Shown here: positions 44,346-52,518 of the stretch, piece by piece
Layout of the letters: each line of letters starts with the position of its first letter
Numbering within the stretch: the stretch's first letter is position 1
Assembly (NCBI RefSeq): GCF_910594985.1
Contig: NZ_CAJVCE010000003.1
Span: 310,001-374,000 of the forward strand
Origin: Paenibacillus allorhizosphaerae
GTDB lineage: Bacteria > Bacillota > Bacilli > Paenibacillales > NBRC-103111
Direction: 5' to 3'
DNA: 64,000 nucleotides
The notes under the pieces: model-generated
Told to the model about the DNA's origin: nothing
Databases searched by the model: none
Seen by the model: only the letters and a program-made list of their open reading frames with translations
Position numbers and translations under genes: made by a program

Positions 44346-45479
44346 CTAAGGCGTGTCCGGCTTGCGCTCGTTGCCCCACAGCGTAGCCGCGCCGCCCATC
44401 GATTTGCGCCATTCATGCCGCCAGCGATGCACATCCCGCACGGTAATTTCCGGCATGTTCGCCCGGCTCGCTTTGGGAGCGACAGGCGGGAACGGCTTGT
44501 GCGGCTCCGCCTGATACCAATACGCGACCGTGCTCATATCGAGCGCCAAGTTATTGTCGTGACCATGTTCGATGCTGGCTCTAAGCGATTTTTCGAAATA
44601 AACCGGATCTTCCAGGAAAAATCGGTAGCAGTGCGTTCGGCCCATCCAGCCGAGCCGATCCGGGATTCGCGCATAGCCAAAGTACGGATGCGAATACAAT
44701 TCATTTGGGCACCACGAGCTGTTGAAGAAATCTTCCGTTCCCGTACCGTGCAGGGATCCGGGCCAGCCTTCCCCGTCGATCATCCACATGTCGTCGCCTT
44801 CGCCGTACCACATCGGTCCGGGACTGTCCACGTAGTAATTGATCCCGACAAAATGCCCTTTTCCTTCAATATCGGCGAACAAATAATTATGAGCGTCCGT
44901 CTTGTTAGCCCCTTGCGGCGCGATGACGCCCCATTCCGTCTCCCCTTCCGGAGGCTGGACTCCGGTCAGTTCCCGGTTCCACCAGGCATGAAACCTACCC
45001 ATCGTAGCAGGGATGGACGGATGACTCTCGTAATCGATATAAAAGTATAAAGATCTCAGCTCATGCTCAGAATCGTTCTCCAACGTAATTCTGGCGCCTC
45101 TGCCAAACGGCATCGGGAAATAACAATTGAGCGCTTTTCCTTTCATCGGCGCAGCCGCGAGCGGCAGCGAACTGAAATTGTATTCCTCTCCCCAGCCTTG
45201 ACCGAAAAAATCGCCGAGCGGCGACTGTACGCTGGGGGACTCTTCCCCGTCCCAGTACATGCGAATAATCGCATTGCGGCGAATAAACGCATCTTTGGTG
45301 CTCAGCGTCATCCAAATATGCTTAATGATGCCTGCGCCGTCGATTGAAGCAAGCTCCGCTGTTTCGCCTGCGGGAATGGTGATGCAATCCCGATTGCCGC
45401 CGGTGCGGTCGTAGCTGGAGACTCGTTTCGTTTTTACCCCATGTTGCAAATCGGCGATATGTCCGAGCGGTCCTTTCAT
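44346..45479 (-). CDS. GH172 (DUF2961) glycosidase
   Basis: 377 residues. The DUF2961 blocks are clear: GAGIIKHIWMT early, RMYWDGEESPSVQSPLGDFFG, then WYGEGDDMWMIDGEGWPGSLHGTGTEDFFNSSWC. Characterised GH172 members act on difructose dianhydride or alpha-D-fructo/arabinofuranosides, with the Glu of TEDFF as a catalytic residue. No signal peptide; cytoplasmic. It is transcribed divergently from the AraC regulator at 45709, its likely controller. Confidence 0.9.
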   Translation of the reverse strand: MKGPLGHIADLQHGVKTKRVSSYDRTGGNRDCITIPAGETAELASIDGAGIIKHIWMTLSTKDAFIRRNAIIRMYWDGEESPSVQSPLGDFFGQGWGEEYNFSSLPLAAAPMKGKALNCYFPMPFGRGARITLENDSEHELRSLYFYIDYESHPSIPATMGRFHAWWNRELTGVQPPEGETEWGVIAPQGANKTDAHNYLFADIEGKGHFVGINYYVDSPGPMWYGEGDDMWMIDGEGWPGSLHGTGTEDFFNSSWCPNELYSHPYFGYARIPDRLGWMGRTHCYRFFLEDPVYFEKSLRASIEHGHDNNLALDMSTVAYWYQAEPHKPFPPVAPKASRANMPEITVRDVHRWRHEWRKSMGGAATLWGNERKPDTP

Positions 45480-45678
45480 ACCGAATCTTCCTCCTCCACA
45501 TCGTATGGATTCATTTTATGCAACAAGAAAAACTTCGACCAAAGGAGCCGTTCTATCATGCATATCCTCGTTGTCCCGGTTGAAGATTGTTTTCTTGCTG
45601 TCCCGTTTACCTCTTAAAGTATAGCGGTACTTGCCCGCCTTTGAATTTAGCCAAAACGGCCGCATCTTTATCAATTAT

Positions 45679-45687
45679 TGCTATAAT
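45679..45687 (+). promoter_or_regulatory. Extended -10 promoter of the AraC regulator gene
   Basis: TGCTATAAT, a perfect extended -10, placed 22 bases before the TTG start at 45709. It shows that in-frame codons upstream of the TTG are not translated. Confidence 0.65.
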
Positions 45688-45708
45688 GATTGGGAGGAGG
45701 CGGACACC

Positions 45709-46581
45709 TTGAGCGAAGCTTTGATATCACCTTTTATCCGAAGAGCATGGGATAGCCGCGTATCCGTCCCATGGCACATCCGCGAACGCGATCTTTGGGA
45801 TTATGAACTGTTGTATGTAAAAGAAGGCGAAGTGGTCGTTACGGTAAATCACTGCACTTACGAAGGCATTCCGGGTGACGTCTTTTTGTTCAAGCCAAGA
45901 CAAAAGCACTCGATTCGTTCCGTTGGAGCCGCCGATATCCGGCAGCCTCACATTCACTTCGATCTGCTCGAACAGGCGGACAGCGGCGGCGTCCCCATTT
46001 CCTTCGTGCCTGAGGAAGAGATGAGCCCGGAGCAAAAACAATGGTTCCGCACCGACCGGTTGTCGGACGGGCCGATCGCTCTCCCGAATCATATGAGGCT
46101 GAAAAATCCCGCCGCATTCGAACAAATGCTGTTCGACCTGATCACCGAATTCCAGCTGAAGCTTCCGTATCACGAGCTGCAAACGAAAGGCCAGTTCATC
46201 AAACTGCTAACTTATTTGGTCCGCGAGCATCACTGGAGCAGCATACCGCAAGTAAGCGGCCATTTGCCGATCCTGCTCAACATTCAGCAATACTTGAATC
46301 ATCATTCGGACTGCGACGTTACGCTGGACGCGCTTTCGTCCATGTTTCACATCAGCAAATATTATTTGGCTCGCCTGTTCCGCAGCGCCTTCGGCATGAG
46401 CCCGATCCAGTATCATCAAACGGTCCGGCTTGAAAAAGCAAAACAGCTCATCCAGTTCACGGATATGACGATGCAGAGCATTTCCGAGCGGCTCGGCTTC
46501 GCGAACATTCATGTGTTCAGCCGCGCATTCAAAAATAAAGAAGGGGTCGCCCCCTCCCATTTCCGCCGAAAGCGGTCGTGA
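45709..46581 (+). CDS. AraC-family regulator of the glycan island
   Basis: About 290 residues from TTG at 45709, which has GGGAGGAGG eight bases upstream and an extended -10 box just before it. N-terminal cupin (WHIRERDLWDYELLYVKEGEVVV, then GDVFLFKPRQKHSI) for ligand binding; C-terminal double helix-turn-helix (LSSMFHISKYYLARLFRSAFG and SERLGFANIHVFSRAFKNKEG). It faces away from the GH172 gene, and its 3' end converges on the GH88 gene, so it may control one or both. Confidence 0.9.
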   Translation: MSEALISPFIRRAWDSRVSVPWHIRERDLWDYELLYVKEGEVVVTVNHCTYEGIPGDVFLFKPRQKHSIRSVGAADIRQPHIHFDLLEQADSGGVPISFVPEEEMSPEQKQWFRTDRLSDGPIALPNHMRLKNPAAFEQMLFDLITEFQLKLPYHELQTKGQFIKLLTYLVREHHWSSIPQVSGHLPILLNIQQYLNHHSDCDVTLDALSSMFHISKYYLARLFRSAFGMSPIQYHQTVRLEKAKQLIQFTDMTMQSISERLGFANIHVFSRAFKNKEGVAPSHFRRKRS

Positions 46582-46594
46582 TTCATCTGAAGAA

Positions 46595-47716
46595 TTACCA
46601 AAATAACTCCTTGCGCCCGCGCAATTTCGCGATGCCCTCGACAAAGTAATAATCGCCGTAAATTAACGAGACGTGGATGTTTTGTTTAGCGGGAGCGTGG
46701 CCGGTGCCTTTGACGAGCATTCCTTCTTCCGGCTTACCCCAAGCGCCGTACTTTTCGTACAAAGAACGAAGTATGCTCGTTCCGCCATCCTGATATAGCC
46801 TGGCTTCAGCAGGATCGACGAGCTGCGCCAATTCCAGCAGTCCCGAAGCGGCTATGGCGCCTGCGGACGTATCTCTCGGCGTCTCCTCATCGGCCGAAAC
46901 CGGTGCCCGGAAATCCCAATGCGGCACATGGTCTTCCGGCAAATTCGCCAAGAAGAAATGCGCTACCCGCTTGGCGGCCTGTAGGAATCGTTCTTCCCGG
47001 GTATGCAAATAGGACAAGGCAAGCCCGTATAAAGCCCAAGCATTCCCGCGAGACCAGGCGGATTCCTCGGCATAACCTTGACCGCCCCGCGCGCCGGTAC
47101 GTTCTCCAGTCTCCGGATCGAACGTCACGATATGGTAGGTCGATCCGTCCGGCCGCACAAATTCCCGCAGCACCATATCGGCATGCGCCGCGGCGATATG
47201 CTTGAACCGCGGGTCTTCCGTCACATCGGAGGCCCAGTACAGCAACGGCAGGTTCATCATACAGTCGATAATGGCCCATCCGGTTTTCCCTTGATCCTTG
47301 CCGTTCCATGCACGGATGAACTGGCCTTTCATATTGAATCTGCCCGCCAAATGACTGGCTGCAATCAGCGCGCGACGCTTCGACTCCTCATCCTGCGTCA
47401 GCTTGTAGCTGGCGATCGAAGTCAGCGTCCACATAAATCCGGCGTCGTGGTCGATCGGGTAATACCGATTCAACACCTCGTCCAGCTTCCGTTCGCACTC
47501 CTGTGCAAGCGCTTTATATTTATCGCTCCCGGTATCGCGGTATACAAGCCAAAGAATACCGGGCCAAAAGCCCGCGGTCCACCAGGTCGGCGACATGAGA
47601 TCATACGTACCTTCTTTCGCAGCATGCGGGAAGCCTGCGCCGATTCGTTCGCTTGTCGTTTCCAGCTTGTCCGTAATTTGCTGCCATGCCCGCTCCACCC
47701 ACGGGTTCGAATTCAT
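46595..47716 (-). CDS. GH88 unsaturated glucuronyl hydrolase
   Basis: 373 residues. Alpha6/alpha6-barrel enzyme that removes the unsaturated uronic acid left by polysaccharide lyases. Key Asp residues are D91 (IDHDAGFMW) and D151 (AIIDCMMNLPLLYWA), matching D88 and D149 of the Bacillus sp. GL1 enzyme; GYAEESAWSRGNAWALYG and the late GDYYFVEG block are also family marks. No signal peptide. It follows the sugar-binding lipoprotein gene by 76 bases in the GH2-SBP-GH88 order; AAAAGGAG precedes its ATG. Confidence 0.93.
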   Translation of the reverse strand: MNSNPWVERAWQQITDKLETTSERIGAGFPHAAKEGTYDLMSPTWWTAGFWPGILWLVYRDTGSDKYKALAQECERKLDEVLNRYYPIDHDAGFMWTLTSIASYKLTQDEESKRRALIAASHLAGRFNMKGQFIRAWNGKDQGKTGWAIIDCMMNLPLLYWASDVTEDPRFKHIAAAHADMVLREFVRPDGSTYHIVTFDPETGERTGARGGQGYAEESAWSRGNAWALYGLALSYLHTREERFLQAAKRVAHFFLANLPEDHVPHWDFRAPVSADEETPRDTSAGAIAASGLLELAQLVDPAEARLYQDGGTSILRSLYEKYGAWGKPEEGMLVKGTGHAPAKQNIHVSLIYGDYYFVEGIAKLRGRKELFW

Positions 47717-47792
47717 TCGTCACACAGCTCCTTTTTGGTAGAGGTTCGGTTCAACTAAAAGTACATTGTCATTTTGAAAAATGATGCCTCAA

Positions 47793-49112
47793 CTACTTCT
47801 GCTGGTCTTGAATATACTTCTCCAATTGTTCCTGAGCGGTTCGGAGCGCCGTGTTCATGTCCACATTTTTCAGCAGAACGCTTGTAGCGGCATCGTTAAT
47901 AATGCCTCTCGCTTTCCCGTCGTACTCCGTTAGCGGATGCAGCTTATTCGGGGCGACGCCGAAAATGGCATTCAAATTTTTCCCTTTGATCGTTTGCAGG
48001 TCGGCTCCGTAGCTTTTTTGGTATTCCGGCGTTTTCTTGAGCACGGTCAATCGTCCGCTCTTGTTAATGATCGTCTGCACTTCGTCGCTTGCAATATGGG
48101 AAAGAACCCGGAACGCTTCATCCTTATGCTTGCTTAACCTGGATATGTGCAGCATATGGAAATCGCCTTCACGCACAAATCCTTTGGCTTCCTTGAAGTT
48201 AGGCAGCGTGACCATATCCCAGTTGATCGGGTTGCCTTCCTGCTGGTACTGTTCAAGAGAACCGATCATATCGCCCCAAGCGCCGATCATGGCCCAGGTC
48301 CGGTCTTTTAGGAAATAACCTTGACCCTGGCCCCCGAGAAATTTGCCGTCAACGACATAGCCCGGAATCTTATACAATGCAAGCGCTTTCTCCATAACCA
48401 TACGCCACTGATCCGTTTGAAGCACTGCCTTGTTTGTCTTCTTGTCGACGTAAGGCAATGACAGACCGAAGCCCATCAGATCGACGCCGCCGGGGTTCAG
48501 ACCGCGGTATGGAACGCCGTTTTCATTTTTCGTAAGCTTACGGGCAATCGCTTCGGCATCGTCCCACGTCATTCCGTCTTTCGGGTAAGCGACCCCGAAT
48601 TTATCGAACAAATCTTTATTGTAAAACAAGACGGAAAAATTCATGGCATACGGCATGGCCACAGTCTCGCCTTTATCACTGTACCCTTTCAAGCCTTCTG
48701 TTGTAAAGGGGTCGAATCGGTTCATGTCTTCACCGTATTTTTTAATATACGGATTCAAATCCTCGATGGCATCCAGCTTTTGAAGGGGGATGACTCCCGT
48801 CGTGCTGGCGAGCAAAATATCCGGCAACTCGCCGGATGTAATTAGTTTTTCGACCGTAACGTCTTTGCTTGTCCTAACGAGCTCCATCGTGATGTTGGGA
48901 AATTTCTTCTTGACCGGTTCCACGAAAAACTTCTGAAATTCCAAATCCGCAATCGCTGCATTCGTCTGAAGCACGCGCAGCGTTATCGGCTCCGTGCTGA
49001 TCGGCGCGTCTTTGCCTCCAGTCGCGTCCGGCTGCTTCCCTCCTCCGCCGCAGCCTGCGATTTGCGCCGCCGACAATAGAACGATTGCAACTTTTCCCCA
49101 CGGTTTGTACAT
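47793..49112 (-). CDS. ABC transporter sugar-binding lipoprotein
   Basis: 439 residues from the ATG at 49112, with GGAGG nine bases before it; in-frame codons upstream (to 49175) lack a ribosome binding site and a signal peptide. Lipobox A-G-C21 after a hydrophobic run. Family 1 binding protein, paralogous to 1906-3252 and to the wrecked gene at 55483-56413. Located between GH2 and GH88 genes, it presumably captures the oligosaccharide they degrade. No permease genes are nearby. Confidence 0.9.
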   Translation of the reverse strand: MYKPWGKVAIVLLSAAQIAGCGGGGKQPDATGGKDAPISTEPITLRVLQTNAAIADLEFQKFFVEPVKKKFPNITMELVRTSKDVTVEKLITSGELPDILLASTTGVIPLQKLDAIEDLNPYIKKYGEDMNRFDPFTTEGLKGYSDKGETVAMPYAMNFSVLFYNKDLFDKFGVAYPKDGMTWDDAEAIARKLTKNENGVPYRGLNPGGVDLMGFGLSLPYVDKKTNKAVLQTDQWRMVMEKALALYKIPGYVVDGKFLGGQGQGYFLKDRTWAMIGAWGDMIGSLEQYQQEGNPINWDMVTLPNFKEAKGFVREGDFHMLHISRLSKHKDEAFRVLSHIASDEVQTIINKSGRLTVLKKTPEYQKSYGADLQTIKGKNLNAIFGVAPNKLHPLTEYDGKARGIINDAATSVLLKNVDMNTALRTAQEQLEKYIQDQQK

Positions 49113-49230
49113 GCCCGTTCGCCTCCGAATCGATCGATTTCTCGTTTCATTCATACAGCAAATGGCCGGCATCAAACTTCATCGTTGCAGCAAAGAACAT
49201 TTACCCGCTTCACGCCGAGCCCGATCTTCA

Positions 49231-51006
49231 TTATGGTTCATTCCATACCGGGATTTTCCCCTCATTAATTTGCTTGATCAGCTCCAGCGGAATTTTCGGT
49301 TTTCGGTCATAGGTCAGCAGCCCGTTAATTTCCTGTTCCACATCCGTCAGCTGCGTATAACAATAGCCCTGCACCGCGGACGAATGCAGCAACGGATGAA
49401 CGACGGCGACCAGACGGTCGATGAAATCCTGTTCATTTTCCGCGCCCGAATACCCCCACCCTTCCCAATCGCTTTTCTTGAACGAAATACCGCCGAACTC
49501 CGATACGTGAATCGGCTCCCCCTGGTATGGGAAACCCGGCACGTAGATCCATTTGCCTGCCGGTTTTACCGTTACGGCCTTGTCTTTGGTCGCATAACGC
49601 TCCTCCAATACTTCTCTGCGCCACTGATAATCATGGATCGTGCAAATATCCGATCGGACGTGCTCCCAGCCGTCGTTGGATATGACCGGGCGGGTGGCGT
49701 CCAGCGATTTGGTCAGATGATACATCGTCAGCGCGTGCTGCTGCTGGTTTTTATCGATCAGAATGTTCGGTACGCCCCAGCTTTCGTTGATCGGCACCCA
49801 GGCGACGATACACGGATGATTATAATCGCGCTCGATCGCCTCCTGCCACTCCTGCATCATGCGCCGGACGTAAATGTCCGAGTAGCTGTAGGCATTGGCC
49901 ATCTCGCCCCATACCAGCAGTCCCAGCTTATCGCACCAATACAAGTATCGCGGATCCTCGATCTTCTGATGTTTGCGCGCGCCGTTGAAGCCCATATCTT
50001 TGGTCATCTGCACATCCTGGCGAATCGCATCGTCGCTCGGCGGCGTCAAAATACCATCAGGGAAATAGCCTTGATCCAGCACCATCTTCATTTTGTAAGG
50101 CCGGTTATTAAGACAGATGCTGCCGTCCTCGATCGAAATTTTTCGCATGCCGAAATAGCTGTTTACCAGATCGACCTGCTGGCCGTTCACGAGCAGCGTA
50201 AATTCAATATCGTACAAGTTCGGGCGTTCCGGCGTCCACCACCGGCTGTTGCGATGTTCATTGAATTCGTGCAGCTTGATCCGTCTCGACTCTTCCTCCG
50301 TTTTGAATAGGACGACATCTTCCGCGATTTCCGCACCCTTGAACGAAATGCGAGTTTTGAGTCGAATATCATCGGCATCACGAAAACCGTCGACGAAAGC
50401 GTGAATCTGTATTTCATTCGCATCGATATCCGGCGTAAGCTTGACCTTGCGTAAGCTTGTCTCCGCGACAGCCTCCGCCCACACCGTCTGCCAAATGCCC
50501 GTCGTCCGCGTGTAAAAGATGCCTTGCGACTTTTCTTTCCAATACTGCTTGCCTCTTGGCAAGGTCATGTCTTTGCTGAAATCTTGAGCTTTCACGACGA
50601 TCACATTCGCTCCGCTCGTAAGAGTGTCGGTAATATCAGCCGCAAACGGAGTATGTCCCCCTTCATGGAACTTGACAAGCAGTCCGTTAACCCATACCCA
50701 TGCCAAATAGTCGACGGCGCCGAAGTGCAGGATCGTCCGCTTTCCGGCGAATTCCTCCGGGAAACTTACCGACTTTCGATACCAGACGACATCGTGAAAA
50801 GCAGGATCGCCGACGCCGCTAAGCGGGCTTTGGCAGCAGAAAGGCACTTGGATCGACTTGGTAAAAGTGCGGCCCGAATACCATTTCTCCTTGTCTCCTC
50901 GCTGCTCGTCGTCGAATTCAAACTCCCATTCCCCGTTCAGATTCAACCAGAAAGCCCTTTCAAATTGCGGCCTGGGATAGTCCGTTCTTGCCTGCTTCGC
51001 TGCCAA
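49231..51006 (-). CDS. GH2 glycosidase (beta-galactosidase/glucuronidase type), module 1
   Basis: About 591 residues. Sugar-binding jelly-roll (about 15-180), immunoglobulin-like domain (185-290) and TIM barrel with acid/base E413 (INESWG) and nucleophile E508 (SEFGG), numbered from the upstream ATG. No signal peptide. The ATG at 51021 has no ribosome binding site and lies only about ten bases after the predicted transcription start; TTG at 51006 has GGGAG eight bases before it and is the better start. Short C-terminus (no domain 5). It is divergent from the ArsR-like regulator and heads a GH2-SBP-GH88 operon. Confidence 0.9.
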   Translation of the reverse strand: MAAKQARTDYPRPQFERAFWLNLNGEWEFEFDDEQRGDKEKWYSGRTFTKSIQVPFCCQSPLSGVGDPAFHDVVWYRKSVSFPEEFAGKRTILHFGAVDYLAWVWVNGLLVKFHEGGHTPFAADITDTLTSGANVIVVKAQDFSKDMTLPRGKQYWKEKSQGIFYTRTTGIWQTVWAEAVAETSLRKVKLTPDIDANEIQIHAFVDGFRDADDIRLKTRISFKGAEIAEDVVLFKTEEESRRIKLHEFNEHRNSRWWTPERPNLYDIEFTLLVNGQQVDLVNSYFGMRKISIEDGSICLNNRPYKMKMVLDQGYFPDGILTPPSDDAIRQDVQMTKDMGFNGARKHQKIEDPRYLYWCDKLGLLVWGEMANAYSYSDIYVRRMMQEWQEAIERDYNHPCIVAWVPINESWGVPNILIDKNQQQHALTMYHLTKSLDATRPVISNDGWEHVRSDICTIHDYQWRREVLEERYATKDKAVTVKPAGKWIYVPGFPYQGEPIHVSEFGGISFKKSDWEGWGYSGAENEQDFIDRLVAVVHPLLHSSAVQGYCYTQLTDVEQEINGLLTYDRKPKIPLELIKQINEGKIPVWNEP

Positions 51007-51035
51007 TGGATTCGCTCCCATCTCTATATTATGTT

Positions 51036-51063
51036 ATTATAATGTACATAAAGATTTTACAAT
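51036..51063 (-). promoter_or_regulatory. Promoter of the module-1 GH2 operon
   Basis: Minus strand ATTGTA, 16 bases, TATAAT. The whole -35 and spacer coincide with the shared 22-base element at 51042-51063. Confidence 0.55.
51042..51063. promoter_or_regulatory. Candidate operator, copy 1
   Basis: ATGTACATA, four bases, TTTTACAAT. It matches copy 2 (59381-59402) at 17 of 22 positions and lies in the equivalent divergent gap. Confidence 0.6.
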
Positions 51064-51084
51064 ACACAAGTCGCAATGTAAACT
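51056..51084 (+). promoter_or_regulatory. Promoter of the module-1 regulator gene
   Basis: TTTACA, 17 bases, TAAACT. Same architecture as the promoter of the paralogous regulator at 59395. Confidence 0.6.
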
Positions 51085-51134
51085 GATAATATGGAAAAAA
51101 AAGACTAACGACTAGTACCAATGGAGGAATGGTT

Positions 51135-52052
51135 TTGTCGCAAATGCAAGGTAACTTGAAACGTATTCCCGCTACGAGAGTACAAGAAACCGCCAAGGCA
51201 CTGTCAGGCGACGTTCGATTGCGCATTCTCGAAGTATTAGGAAAAAAGCCGATGAGCATCTCGCAGCTGATGGATGAACTTGGCGTCGCCCAACCGACCG
51301 TATCGATCAATGTGCAAATTCTCGAGCAAGCTGGGCTGCTGGAGACGGCTCAAGGTGCGAACCGGGAAAAAATATGCTCACGCTCCTGCGATACCGTGCT
51401 GTTCGAGCTTCCGATGCTGCCCGGCGAAGCGCTTGACCATCTGGAGGAGATCCAGATGCCGGTCGGGATGTACTCGGACTTCCGGATTCAGCCTCCGTGC
51501 GGATTGCTCGGCAAAGAAGGAATGATCGGCTGCTACGACGACCCGAGATCGTTTTATTTGCCCGATCGCTCCGATGCGCTCATGCTCTGGTTCAGCGAAT
51601 CCGGATATGTAGAATACCGGTTCCCGAATCCGGTGCCTCCCGGGGTGAAACTAACGGCGCTCTGCCTCAGCGCGGAGCTGTGCTCGGAAGCGGTCGGCTT
51701 TCAGCATGACTGGCCGTCGGATATTACGTTATCCGTCAACGGCGTCGAAATCGGCACATGGACAAGTCCCGGCGATTTCGGCGAGCCGAAGGGGATCATT
51801 ACGCCGAGCTGGTGGATCGGAAATACGCAGTACGGGCTGCTGACGGAATGGCGTATTGAAGAAACCGGCAGCTTGCTGAACGGCACCCGGTGCTCGGATG
51901 CGTGTCTTGATCATCTGGATTTGCACTTCGACCGGCCGATCACGGTCCGTTTCGAAGTGAAGGAAGATGCAGTGAATAAACGGGGGCTGAATTTGATGGG
52001 GGCCCATTTCGGCAACCATGCGCAGGCTGTGAAGCTTACTTTTATACGGTAA
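51135..52052 (+). CDS. ArsR-like regulator with large C-terminal domain, module 1
   Basis: 305 residues from TTG at 51135: GGAGG is six bases before it, and this codon aligns with the ATG of the paralogue at 59457. The N-terminal 85 residues form a winged helix (LSGDVRLRILEVL, SISQLMDELGVAQPTVSINVQIL, GLLETAQGANREKIC). The remaining 210 residues are beta-rich (DALMLWFSESGYVEYRFPNP, DITLSVNGVEIGTWTSPGDFG, ITVRFEVKED) and look like a carbohydrate-binding jelly-roll, so it may bind sugar directly. ArsR-type metal sites are absent, though a C-x3-C pair (KICSRSC) is conserved. Probably represses the divergent GH2 operon and itself. Confidence 0.8.
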   Translation: MSQMQGNLKRIPATRVQETAKALSGDVRLRILEVLGKKPMSISQLMDELGVAQPTVSINVQILEQAGLLETAQGANREKICSRSCDTVLFELPMLPGEALDHLEEIQMPVGMYSDFRIQPPCGLLGKEGMIGCYDDPRSFYLPDRSDALMLWFSESGYVEYRFPNPVPPGVKLTALCLSAELCSEAVGFQHDWPSDITLSVNGVEIGTWTSPGDFGEPKGIITPSWWIGNTQYGLLTEWRIEETGSLLNGTRCSDACLDHLDLHFDRPITVRFEVKEDAVNKRGLNLMGAHFGNHAQAVKLTFIR

Positions 52053-52141
52053 CGGATTGCGAACCAATGCGATTCGGTTGCATGACCAATGACCATGCGG
52101 GGACTGCACCGAGTAAATGTTATCGGAGCTAGTCCCTCCAC

Positions 52142-52399
52142 TCACTTTCTGTACTTTTCCATCCATTGCACCGCAAAGTCGACAAGCGCACGCTGAGCAT
52201 CAGTATGGCCGTCGCTCCCGGCATCGTATTAGCGAGCCAACGGGGAATGCCCTCCCAAACCGTAATCCAGCGATTGATGATTCGTAATGTACGCTGCCTT
52301 CGGTCCGCGGGCGGCAAACGAAACTTGAGGGTGACTGCTTCGCACTGTACCAAGTTGTTTGCGGAAACATTCCGCTACGAACCTATGCCGCTTGTCCAT
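52142..52399 (-). pseudogene. Decayed AAC(3)-type aminoglycoside N-acetyltransferase
   Basis: Minus-strand codons from about 52399 give a segment VAECFRKQLGTVRSSHPQ, then VSFAA...ITNHQSLDYGLGGHSPLAR, the recognisable central block of AAC(3)/YokD acetyltransferases. After a TAA stop the same frame continues with VDFAVQWMEKYRK, the typical C-terminus of these proteins. The N-terminal half, and everything between SPLAR and the C-terminus (over 100 residues in the intact family), are missing. So this is an internally deleted, N-truncated remnant. The rest of the gap to the beta-helix gene holds only its terminator. Confidence 0.7.
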
Positions 52400-52414
52400 G
52401 CATGTGCCCAAAAA

Positions 52415-52458
52415 TAGAATGACGCATGGTACTGTCATATGGCAGACACCATGCGTCA
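52415..52458 (-). terminator. Terminator of the beta-helix gene
   Basis: Perfect 11-bp stem TGACGCATGGT / ACCATGCGTCA with an inner CTG/CAG pairing; on the minus strand it is followed by TTCTATTTT. Confidence 0.75.
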
Positions 52459-52518
52459 ATTTTATACATGCGGATTCAGGCGTACAATTTCGATAACCGG
52501 TTTAGGACGTTGTCCTTC

